The notes under the pieces are model-generated. The model had not been told where the DNA came from, ran no database searches, and saw nothing but the letters and a program-made list of their open reading frames with translations. A DNA stretch of 64,000 nucleotides from Nemertoderma westbladi (taxonomy: Eukaryota; Xenacoelomorpha; Nemertodermatida; Nemertodermatidae). The number at the start of each line of letters is the position of its first letter. The stretch's first letter is position 1. The stretch lies in assembly GCA_032718475.1 (NCBI GenBank), contig JAUCBJ010006435.1:1-64000 (forward strand). Reading direction: 5' to 3'. Position numbers and translations under genes: made by a program. Positions 1-9,427 of the stretch are shown one piece after another.

Positions 1-400
1 TCCCCGGTTACCAATTTCAATCCGTGATTACCAATTCAAGTGACTGGTTACCAATTTCAGTCACTGGTTTCCAATTCAGTTTCTGGTTTCAAATTTCAGT
101 CCCCGGTTACCGATTTCAGTTTCTGATTTCCAATTTCAGTCCCAGGTTACCAATTTCAGTCACTGGTTACAAATTTCAGTCACTGGTTACCAATTTCTGT
201 CGCCGGTTACCAATTTCAGTCCCAGGTTACCAATTTCAGTCACCGGTTACAAATTTCAGTCACTGGTTACCAATTTCAGTCGCCAGTTACCAATTTTAGT
301 CCCCGGTTATTAATTTCAGTTTCCAATCTCTAGTTACCAATTCAATTTCCGGTTACCAATTTCAGACCCCAGTTACCCAACCCCAGCTATAGTATATGGT
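1..400. repeat. 20-bp minisatellite
   Basis: About 18 imperfect tandem copies of a 20-bp unit close to ggttaccaatttcagtcact, with variants ccccggttacc and cactggtttcc. The array is cut by the window start and decays after about 350. An open frame runs through it only because the unit lacks stops; there is no sign of a gene. Confidence 0.9.
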
Positions 401-720
401 TACCCCGACCCTTCCACCCCAAAATACCACCCCCCCCCCCCCCCCCCACCCCCACCAAAAAATGTTTCATTTAAAATATATTTACAATAACTAATTGTTG
501 TGGAATACTATATTATTATTGATGACTACTGATTCGTATGCATGGTTGAAATTTTGCACATAATTTCAAGAAGAATTCACTTTAGTGCAAAGAATTATAA
601 TTTATATAATGTTCTCTGGTATCTCTGGAGTGTTCCAAAAGACCTCCACTTCCACCAGCTTAGGGTTATGTGTTACTTCCACAAATAATAATACACAAGT
701 AATATAAATTGGGGGGGTCT
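401..720. other. Non-coding stretch with poly-C tract
   Basis: A homopolymer of about 18 C lies at 430-447, followed by AT-rich sequence. I see no open frame, RNA fold or element terminus here. Confidence 0.6.
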
Positions 721-721
721 A

Positions 722-755
722 TGCGCCTGTCGATTTATACGAATCGACAGGCGCA
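722..755. repeat. Perfect 14-bp inverted repeat (hairpin)
   Basis: tgcgcctgtcgatt is followed by a 6-base loop and then its exact reverse complement. It is GC-rich for this AT-rich neighbourhood. It has no T-tract, tRNA box or coding neighbour to explain it. It could be a transposon terminus or a cruciform-forming site. Confidence 0.85.
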
Positions 756-1499
756 ACAAAAGTATTTGGAATATTATGCCCATGTATACTTATATGTAAG
801 CCTTCAAGTATAAACAAAACTGACCTTAACAAAATCAAGGTAGGCATTTGTTATTTTCCATCAGCAACATGGGCTTTAACTTTTACCTTTGCATGGGAAT
901 AATAATACTGTAATATTCTAAAACAATACCACATGGCCAACGCCGTCGGCCATGCACTCGCACGGCGCAAATGCTCCATTTGCGCTCTCCACCTGGATGA
1001 TATCAATGCGTGAATTACTGTTTTAAGATGGTTTTTAGGTAGGTATAACTGTATGCGCGACAAGTTTCTCTACTACTACTAGGATCGGCATTTTCATATT
1101 TTACTGACTTTCATCCCGGCCGCCCCACTACGAGGCATTGCATAGCCAACCGCTCCACAAACCAACACATACACAGTAAATAAGTTGTACTGAACTGTTC
1201 GCGGTATTTCAACTTTTCTTAATGCGAGTTGAATATTTTTTGGATTTATTTGAAATGAATAATCCAATATCAATACTGGGTGCGGGAACATGGGATTTGG
1301 GCACATTCAATGGACTGGGGGTGATTTATGGGCGAATATTGGGGCGACTTACGGGGTACAGGACTCATGTCAGATATTTAAGGGCCAGGGGTGGGAGGCA
1401 AAGTTAGCAGTATTCAGGTTTCCCTGATTACTATTAGGCCTAGCCATCTATGCCTGTAGAGGTGGATTTGGTAACTCGCTAGGTCTAAAGGACAAGGAC
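756..1499. other. Non-coding stretch with short hairpins
   Basis: No gene is seen; the short open frames in both directions are unconvincing. A perfect hairpin (gcgcaaat, 5-base loop, atttgcgc) lies at 965-985. A shorter palindrome (atggcc...ggccat) lies near 932-952. At about 1068-1090 there is a ctactactactaggatcggca string that matches the tail junction of the RTE2 elements further on, but the match does not continue. Confidence 0.5.
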
Positions 1500-2170
1500 T
1501 GCCCTTAGCGGTCCCTGGCCAACAGCAGTTATTACGAGCCTGAATAAGGACTCGGAAAGTCTGCTGCTTGTGTCAGGGATTGGCGACGGGAACCGACAGA
1601 CAGACCTTTAGCAGTCGCTGGCAGTTAGTACGAGCCTGAATAAGGACTCGGAAAGCCTGCCGACATACGCCAGGGACTTGCGACGGGTCGACCGACTAAC
1701 GGAGGAAGGGTTCGACGAGGACTGCCTTCCTGGAGTGGGTTCCACGACCGGCAAAGGACTCGGAAAACCACCAACCGTTGGGGCTCACGACGGGCTTACA
1801 GACCCCTTGCCAAGCCGTACCGCTTTCCTGATGACTGATCCCTTCGGGGTTCGGGAAGGGTGGGACGGACACGCAACGGGGTCGAAAGACAAAGGACTGG
1901 ACTCTACTGGCCTACCGACTGTTCGGAGCAGCTTCTCGGCTGCCAAAGCGACTATGAGCCTGAATAAGGACTCGGAAAGCCTAGGTGGTTGGGTCCCTGT
2001 GATGAACCGACGGACCCCTAGCCAAGCCGTACCGCTTTCCTGATGACCGATCCCTTCGGGGTTCGGGAAGGGTGGGACGGACACGCAACCGGGTCTACCG
2101 ACTGGACCGACCCTTAGCCATGCCGTACCGCTTTCCTGATGACCGATCCCTTCGGGGTTCGGGAAGGGAC
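1500..2170. repeat. GC-rich interspersed tandem repeats
   Basis: Two repeat modules alternate. One contains gagcctgaataaggactcgg (near 1538, 1634, 1958). The other runs from gccgtaccgctttcctgatga to cccttcggggttcgggaagg (near 1814, 2025, 2121) and its end can fold into a hairpin. Spacing is irregular, so this is a degraded higher-order array. Open frames on both strands here are repeat artefacts. GC content is far above the flanks. Confidence 0.75.
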
Positions 2171-2468
2171 TGTAGGGATTTATATTGTCGTGTTATATTA
2201 TTGTGAATATTTGGTGTATATTGGTTTGGGGAAGCCCAACTTATTCTCAATCAAGATTCAGTGAGATTAGTTCAAGATTCAACCGTAGGGAAGTTACATT
2301 AAAGAGTATATCCAACCAATGAAACTTTTCTCAACCGCAATCTTGCATTTAAGAACGTATTCCTTCTCCACTACCAATATCCGGTGACTGGCCGGGATTC
2401 CGTGGTCTGAAAAGTTCCACCTCCAGCATCGGCGTTTTCCCCCATGGTGTCGGGAATAACGGCAACAC
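2171..2468. other. Non-coding stretch
   Basis: AT-rich and then mixed sequence between two repeat fields. No gene is seen. The final 70 bases (ccggtgactggccgggattc onward) look like the end of some dispersed element, but no partner copy in the window confirms this. Confidence 0.4.
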
Positions 2469-2742
2469 TATATGCTATGCTATGCTATATTTTATGCTCT
2501 CTGCTATATGCTATATGTTCTATGTTATGCTATATTCCACGTTATGCTATATGCTATGCTATACGCTATATGTCATATGCTATATGTTATATGTTAAGCT
2601 ATTTGCAATGTTACTATTTGCCATGTTATGCTATATACTATAGTACATGCTATGCTATATACTATATGCTATGCTATGCTATGCTATGCTATGCTATGCT
2701 ATGCTATGCTATGCTATGCTATGCTATGCTATGCTATGCTAT
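2469..2742. repeat. TATGC pentanucleotide array, block 1
   Basis: Begins with a degenerate mix of tatgc and tatatgc units. From about 2666 to 2742 it becomes a pure (tatgc)n run. Open frames reading Met-Leu-Cys-Tyr-Ala repeats are artefacts. Confidence 0.95.
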
Positions 2743-3069
2743 TGTCTCTTTGGCACTCTGCACGAAAAATATGTATTTATGTCATTCTAATTTTAAATCT
2801 AATTATAATTTAAGTATAATCCACAATCCAAGTCCTTGCACCACTACCCCCCCCCCCCCCTCATAAACATAAGAAGGTAAATAATAAATCTAACGTCAAT
2901 ATTTATATCCAGTATTTCACCAGGTGGACAGCTAGTCACTAGCACTGCTATTTTGCTGTTCTCCTGAAACAAACAAACTTCATACATTAATAACCATCTA
3001 CAGTAGTTACCGACTCAATCCAGCCCCCTGATTATATTAATAATATTACTTAATTGCAACTAGAAATAT
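2743..3069. other. Non-coding spacer between TATGC blocks
   Basis: Includes a poly-C tract near 2850-2860. No gene or element boundary is seen. Confidence 0.5.
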
Positions 3070-3176
3070 TCTGGTTATGTAAGATGTGTGGCTAGCTATG
3101 GGTTCTGGTATAGGCTATATATTAGATTTTAAATGTTTGTTTGTTTGAATAAATAAATTTGAATTTGAATTTGAAA
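3070..3176 (+). mobile_element. Possible LINE/SINE 3' tail
   Basis: AT-rich sequence ends with gaataaataaat followed by three tandem ttgaat-type hexamers (about 3148-3176), then passes without a gap into the TATGC array. A polyadenylation-like signal followed by a short tandem tail is typical of CR1/L2-like retroposon 3' ends. No coding part is attached, so the family is not assigned. Confidence 0.35.
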
Positions 3177-4371
3177 AGCTATGCTATGCTATGCTATATG
3201 CTATATGCTATGCTATATGCTATGCTATATGCTATGCTATATGCTATGCTATATGCTATGCTATATGCTATGCTATATGCTATGCTATATGCTATGCTAT
3301 ATGCTATGCTATATGCTATGCTATATGCTATGCTATATGCTATGCTATATGCTATGCTATATGCTATGCTATATGCTATGCTATATGCTATGCTATATGC
3401 TATGCTATATGCTATGCTATATGCTATGCTATATGCTATGCTATATGCTATGCTATATGCTATGCTATATGCTATGCTATATGCTATGCTATATGCTATG
3501 CTATATGCTATGCTATATGCTATGCTATATGCTATGCTATATGCTATGCTATATGCTATGCTATATGCTATGCTATATGCTATGCTATATGCTATGCTAT
3601 ATGCTATGCTATATGCTATGCTATATGCTATGCTATATGCTATGCTATATGCTATGCTATATGCTATGCTATATGCTATGCTATATGCTATGCTATATGC
3701 TATGCTATATGCTATGCTATATGCTATGCTATATGCTATGCTATATGCTATGCTATATGCTATGCTATATGCTATGCTATATGCTATGCTATATGCTATA
3801 GCTATATGCTATGCTATATGCTATGCTATATGCTATGCTATATGCTATGCTATATGCTATGCTATATGCTATGCTATATGCTATGCTATATGCTATGCTA
3901 TATGCTATGCTATATGCTATGCTATATGCTATGCTATATGCTATGCTATATGCTATGCTATATGCTATGCTATATGCTATGCTATATGCTATGCTATATG
4001 CTATGCTATATGCTATGCTATATGCTATGCTATATGCTATGCTATATGCTATGCTATATGCTATGCTATATGCTATGCTATATGCTATGCTATATGCTAT
4101 GCTATATGCTATGCTATATGCTATGCTATATGCTATGCTATATGCTATGCTATATGCTATGCTATATGCTATGCTATATGCTATGCTATATGCTATGCTA
4201 TATGCTATGCTATATGCTATGCTATATGCTATGCTATATGCTATGCTATATGCTATGCTATATGCTATGCTATATGCTATGCTATATGCTATGCTATATG
4301 CTATGCTATATGCTATGCTATATGCTATGCTATATGCTATGCTATATGCTATGCTATATGCTATGCTATAT
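3177..4371. repeat. Near-perfect 12-bp satellite array (tatatgctatgc)n
   Basis: After a few tatgc pentamers the sequence is about 1.17 kb of an almost invariant 12-bp unit, tatatgctatgc. The unit is itself a 7-mer (tatatgc) plus a 5-mer (tatgc). The only visible phase break is near 3797-3806, where gctatagctatatgct splits the array into two halves of roughly 49 and 47 units. All three forward frames stay open, giving spurious ORFs of up to about 500 codons. Confidence 0.97.
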
Positions 4372-4809
4372 GTTATATGCTATATGTTATGCTATATGCC
4401 ATGCTATATGCTATGCTATATGCTATGCTATGCTATATGTTATATGCTATATGTTATGCTATATGCCATGTTATGCTATATGCTATGCTATGCTATATGC
4501 TATATGTCATATGTTATATGTTATGCTATATGCCATGTTATGCTATATGCCATGTTATGCTATATGCTATGCTATGCTATATGCTATATGTCATATGCTA
4601 TATGTTATATGTTATGCTATATGCCATGTTATGCTATATGCTATAGTACATGTTATGCTATGCTATATGCTATGCTATATGCTATGCTATATGCTATAGT
4701 ACATGTTATGCTATATGCTATGCTATATGCTATGTGTTATATGCTACATGTTATATGTTATGATATATGCCATGTTATGCTATATGCTATAGTACATGCT
4801 TTGCTATAT
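4372..4809. repeat. Degenerate TATGC-family array
   Basis: Continues the 12-bp array but with variable unit order and with tatatgtta, atgccatg and tagtacatg variants. Higher-order repeats of about 85-110 bp can be seen (for example around 4385-4470 against 4470-4600). It ends in an att/ata trinucleotide run at about 4806-4830. Confidence 0.85.
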
Positions 4810-4830
4810 TATTATTATTATTATTATTAA

Positions 4831-5095
4831 TATAAATTTACACCATAACTTAGAACTGAACAAAGACTGCATTGACAATTTAACTATAGTATTATATGGT
4901 GATGGGGTTTCCCCCATAAAAGATACATTACATACATTTCATACATTACTTAGTTTAAAATATGAGTTAATAATTATTTAAGGTACATTAAAATACATCG
5001 AGTTAAAATTATTACTGTATGTAATTGGTCTCAAAAAGGCCGTGTTAATTATGAGATTAAACGAAGAAGTTAAATGTTAAATGTTATTACTATAT
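4831..5095. other. Non-coding spacer
   Basis: AT-rich unique sequence between two TATGC-family arrays. No gene is seen. Confidence 0.5.
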
Positions 5096-5487
5096 ATGCT
5101 ATATGCTATGCTATATGCTATAACGTTATATGCTATGCTATATGCTATATGTTATACATTATGCTATTTGCTTTGCTATGCTATGCTATGCTATGCTATG
5201 CTATGCTATGCTATGCTATGCCATGCTATGCTATGCTATGCTATGCTATGTTATGCTATGCTATGCTATGCTATGCTATGCTATGCTATGCTATGCTATG
5301 CTATGCTATGCTATGCTATGCTATGCTATGTTATGCTATGCTCATGCTATGCTATGCTATGCTATGCTATGCTATGCTATGCTATGCTATGTTATGCTAT
5401 GCTATGCTATGCTATGCTATGCTATGCTATGCTATGCTATGCTATGTAATGCTATGCTATCATATGCTATCTTAAGCTATGCTATGT
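5096..5487. repeat. TATGC pentanucleotide array, block 3
   Basis: A short degenerate lead-in is followed by nearly pure (tatgc)n from about 5176 to 5450, with rare substitutions (gccatg, gttatg) and one phase slip at 5342. Three open forward frames are artefacts of the stop-free unit. Confidence 0.95.
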
Positions 5488-7285
5488 TTGTCAAAATGTC
5501 TTTTTGACATTTTCAATTTCAAATTGACATTTTGACATGTCATTTTGCCAAAATCTCACTTTCAAATTGACATTTTGACATGTCATTTTGCCAAAATCTC
5601 ACTTTCAAATTGACATTTTGACATGTCATTTTGCCAAAATGTCACTTTCAAATTGACATTTTGACATGTCATTCTGCCAAAATGTCACTTTCGAATTGAA
5701 ATTTTGACATGTCATTTTGCCAAAATGTCAATGTGTCAAAATGTCACTTGACATGTCATTTTGCCAAAATGCCACTTTCGAATTGACATTTTGTCATGTC
5801 ACTTTGCCAAAATGTCACTTTCAAATTGAGATTTTACATGTCATTTTGTCAAAATGTCACTTTCAAATTGACATTTTGACATGTCAATTTGTCAAAATTT
5901 CATTTTCCAATTTACATTTTGACCATGTCATTCTGCCAAAATGTCACTTTCGAATTGACATTTTGACATGTCATTTTGCCAAAATGTCAATGTGTCAAAA
6001 TGTCACTTGACATGTCATTTTGCCATAATGTGACTTTCGAATTGACATTTTGACATGTCTCTTTGCCAAAATGTCACTTTCAAATTGACATTTTGACATG
6101 TCATTTTGTCAAAATTTTATTTTCAAATTGGCATTTTGACATGTCATTCTGCCAAAATGTCACTTTCGAATTGACATTTTGACATGTCATTTTGCCAAAA
6201 TGTCAATGTGTCAAATTGTCATTTTGACATGTCATTTTGCCAAAATGTCACTTTCAAATTGACATTTTGACATGTCATTTTGCCAGAATGTCACTTTCAA
6301 ATTGACATTTTGACATGTCATTTTGCCAAAATGTCACTTTCAAATTGACACTTTGACATGTCATTGTGTCAAAATGTCAATGTGTCAAAATGTCACTTTC
6401 AAATTGACACTTTGACATGTCATTGTGTCAAAATGTCAATGTGTCAAAATGTCACTTTCAAATTGACATTTTGACATGTCATTTTGCCAAAATGTCACTT
6501 TCAAATTGACATTTTGACATGTCATTTTGCCAAAATGTCACTTTCAAGTCGACATTTTGACATGTCATTTTGCCAAAGTGTCACTTTCAAATTGACATTT
6601 TGACATGTCATTTTTCCAAAATGTCAATGAGTCAATATGTCACTTTCAAATTGACAGTTTGACATGTCACTTTGCCAAAATGTCATTTTCAAGTTGACAT
6701 TTTGACATGTCATTTTGCCAAAATGTCACTTTCAAGTTGACATTTTGACATGTTATTTTGCCAAAATGTCACTTTCGAATTGACATTTTGACATGTCATT
6801 TTGCCAAAATGTCACCTTCAAATTGACATTTTGACATGTCATTTTGCCAAAATGTCACTTTTGAATAGACATTTTGACATGTCAAAGCCAAAATGTCAAT
6901 GTGTCAATATGTCACTTTCAAATTGACATTTTGACATATCATTTTGCCAAAATGTCACTTTCAAATTGACATTTTGACATGTCATTTTGGCAAAATGTCA
7001 ACTTGTCCTCAATTGACATTTTGACATGTCATTTTGCCAAAATGTCACTTTCAAATTGACATTTTGACATGTCATTTTGCCAAAATGTCAATGTGTCAAT
7101 ATGTCACTTTCAAATTGACAGTTTGACATGTCATTTTGTCAAAATGTCACTCTCAATTTGACATTATGACATGTCATTTTGCCAAAATGTCATTTTCAAA
7201 TTGACATTTTGACAGGTCATTTTGCCAAAAAGTCACTTTCGAATTGACATTTTGACATGTCATTATGTCAAAATGTCATTTTCAA
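5488..7285. repeat. 43-bp self-complementary minisatellite
   Basis: About 40 copies of a unit containing attgacattttgacatgtc, then attttgccaaaatgtcactt. Within each unit tgacattttg and caaaatgtca are reverse complements, so every copy can fold into a hairpin. Shorter variants (atgtcaatgtgtcaa) are interspersed. Homogeneity is lower than in the adjacent arrays. Confidence 0.93.
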
Positions 7286-8480
7286 AAAGCAAACATAACT
7301 ATTCCCAGTCCGTTTCTGTAACATTTAGAGAAAAGTTCACTTGTGATACTTCTTTTAGTGTTAAATTGACAGCAGATTCCAAATACAGTAACCGTTTTTA
7401 CATATGATTTGTAGTTCTCGCGATATTTGGGTTCAAACACAACGTTTTTTGATATTTTACGAGATTTAAGGTATTTTTTATTGAAAAACCAGACATAACT
7501 ATTCCCAGTCCGTTTCTGTAACATTTAGAGAAAAGTTAACTTGTGATACTTCTTTTAGTGTTAAATTAACAGCAGATTCCAAATACAGTAACCGTTTTTA
7601 CATATGATTTGTAGTTCTCGCGATATTTGGGTTCAAACACAACGTTTTTTGATATTTTACGAGATTTAAGGTATTTTTTATTGAAAAAGCAGACATAACT
7701 ATTCCCAGTCCGTTTCTGTAACATTTAGAGAAAAGTTCACTTGTGATACTTCTTTTAGTGTTAAATTAACAGCAGATTCCAAATACAGTAACCGTTTTTA
7801 CATATGATTTGTAGTTCTCGCGATATTTGGGTTCAAACACAACGTTTTTTGATATTTTACGAGATTTAAGGTATTTTTTATTGAAAAAGCAGACATAACT
7901 ATTCCCAGTCCGTTTCTGTAACATTTAGAGAAAAGTTCACTTGTGATACTTCTTTTAGTGTTAAATTAACAGCAGATTCCAAATACAGTAACCGTTTTTA
8001 CATATGATTTGTAGTTCTCGCGATATTTGGGTTCAAACACAACGTTTTTTGATATTTTACGAGATTTAAGGTATTTTTTATTGAAAAAGCAGACATAACT
8101 ATTCCCAGTCCGTTTCTGTAACATTTAGAGAAAAGTTAACTTGTGATACTTCTTTTAGTGTTAAATTAACAGCAGATTCCAAATACAGTAACCGTTTTTA
8201 CATATGATTTGTAGTTCTCGCGATATTTGGGTTCAAACACAACGTTTTTTGATATTTTACGAGATTTAAGGTATTTTTTTATTGAAAAAGCAGACATAAC
8301 TATTCCCAGTCCGTTTCTGTAACATTTAGAGAAAAGTTCACTTGTGATACTTTTTCTAGCGTGGAATTAGATGTAGATTCCAAATATGAAAACCGTTTTT
8401 AAATACCTTTTGTTGATCTCGAGATATTGGTGTTTAAATACAGCAGCGTCTTTGAGGTTTATTAACGAATTTTATGAAAA
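7286..8480. repeat. 200-bp tandem satellite
   Basis: Starting with acataactattcccagtccg, copies begin at about 7291, 7491, 7691, 7891, 8091 and 8292. The first five are nearly identical; they differ mainly at gttcac/gttaac and in one added t near 8273. The sixth diverges progressively after about 8350. The array directly abuts the 43-bp array with no unique DNA between them. Confidence 0.95.
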
Positions 8481-9083
8481 AATTTAAGGTTTAAGCTGGC
8501 CCGAAACTAGTAGATCCTAATTGATGATCAACAAGAGTGTGTCATATTTTGGCTACATCATGTGTTTCATACATATTCGGGTAAAGCAATGTTTGTTACG
8601 GTAAGGTATTCATTACAATACTGATTGAACTTATTGCTAATCCTCAACTAGAGGGCGTTGGCTACTACCGGCCCATATTGATACAATAATAATGATATTA
8701 TATGAGAGAGCAATAGGGTTGGTGCGCGAAAAAATTGTTGGGCTAGAAACAATTGAATAAGGGGTGCAATGAGTCGAGTGGCGGGATGTGTTTTTCGTAA
8801 AAACAAAAGGTAACTGTCGAAATGGAGGGTTAACTAAGCCTGGGAAGCCAATTTTGAAAATCGTCTGTGATTGGCTGCTACAGATTTGACGTCATTACAA
8901 AGTGATCTGATAATAATTTATTATCTTGGTTTTTATGGATAGAGATTTTCGATCCGTGCAAATACTCATTAAATCACAATCATTTCACACGTGGCTTATA
9001 TCAATTTAAAACGGAGAGTCTTGCGCATCTTTTGACACCATAATTAATGAAATTCATGATGAGGAACATTGATAAAATGATGT
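8481..9083. other. Non-coding stretch upstream of the BEL1 element
   Basis: Mixed sequence with no convincing gene. It holds the CCAAT/CRE-like pair noted separately. It does not match the sequence downstream of the BEL1 polyprotein, so it is not a recognisable 5' LTR. Confidence 0.5.
8870..8894. promoter_or_regulatory. Inverted CCAAT box plus CRE palindrome
   Basis: An attggc motif (reverse-strand CCAAT) at 8870 is followed 12 bases later by the full cAMP-response-element palindrome tgacgtca (8887-8894). The pairing resembles metazoan promoter elements and recurs at 19794-19856. No transcription start can be shown. Confidence 0.3.
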
Positions 9084-9427
9084 TCACAATTGTAAACTCG
9101 GCAGTTCGTGAAAGGGGGTTTTATTTCGGCATATTTTCCAATGGAAACCATGGACAGTTACTCGAGTTATGAGGTGTCGATTCTTTTGGCCGGGAGAGCG
9201 CCACTGTGATGTGGTAAATGCAGGGCCTTCGGAATAATTTTCTGCAACAAATAAGCTTTCTTTTGTCTGGCGATGTAGTCGATATTGTTCTAGAACATTA
9301 GGTTCAAACATTGAAGGATAACGCAGTGACAAATCTTCTATGTATGTGTTCCTTGGAATCATTTTCAGGGCCACGGTGGAAGATGCATTTTTTGGCAAAC
9401 CAAGAAGACGTTTCACATAAGTTGATT
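9084..9427 (-). CDS. Unrecognised open frame, possible gene fragment
   Basis: About 114 codons open between stops. There is no ATG near the start; the first Met-like position at 9416 is GTG. The reading is not low-complexity, with a Lys-Arg-Leu-Leu-Gly-Leu-Pro-Lys start and a His-Gly-Phe-His-Trp-Lys stretch near the end, so it may be a coding relic. It runs antisense to the region just before the BEL1 frame. I do not recognise the family. Chance is a real alternative. Confidence 0.25.

Noticed and set aside
1068-1090. Possible RTE2 3' end (ctactactactaggatcggca)
   Set aside because: Only about 10 bases beyond the microsatellite match; the rest of the terminus is absent.
1678-2084. Opposed ORFs of 121 and 99 codons
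   Set aside because: Both lie in the GC-rich repeats and follow repeat periodicity on both strands.
2444-2866. 140-codon ORF rich in Met-Leu-Cys-Tyr
   Set aside because: Product of the TATGC repeat; low complexity and no flanking coding signal.
3159-4830. ORFs of 200-500 codons in all three forward frames
   Set aside because: They are translations of a stop-free 12-bp repeat (period-4 peptides) with no other coding evidence.
5717-6010. 97-codon ORF
   Set aside because: Reads through the 43-bp minisatellite; the peptide is repetitive.
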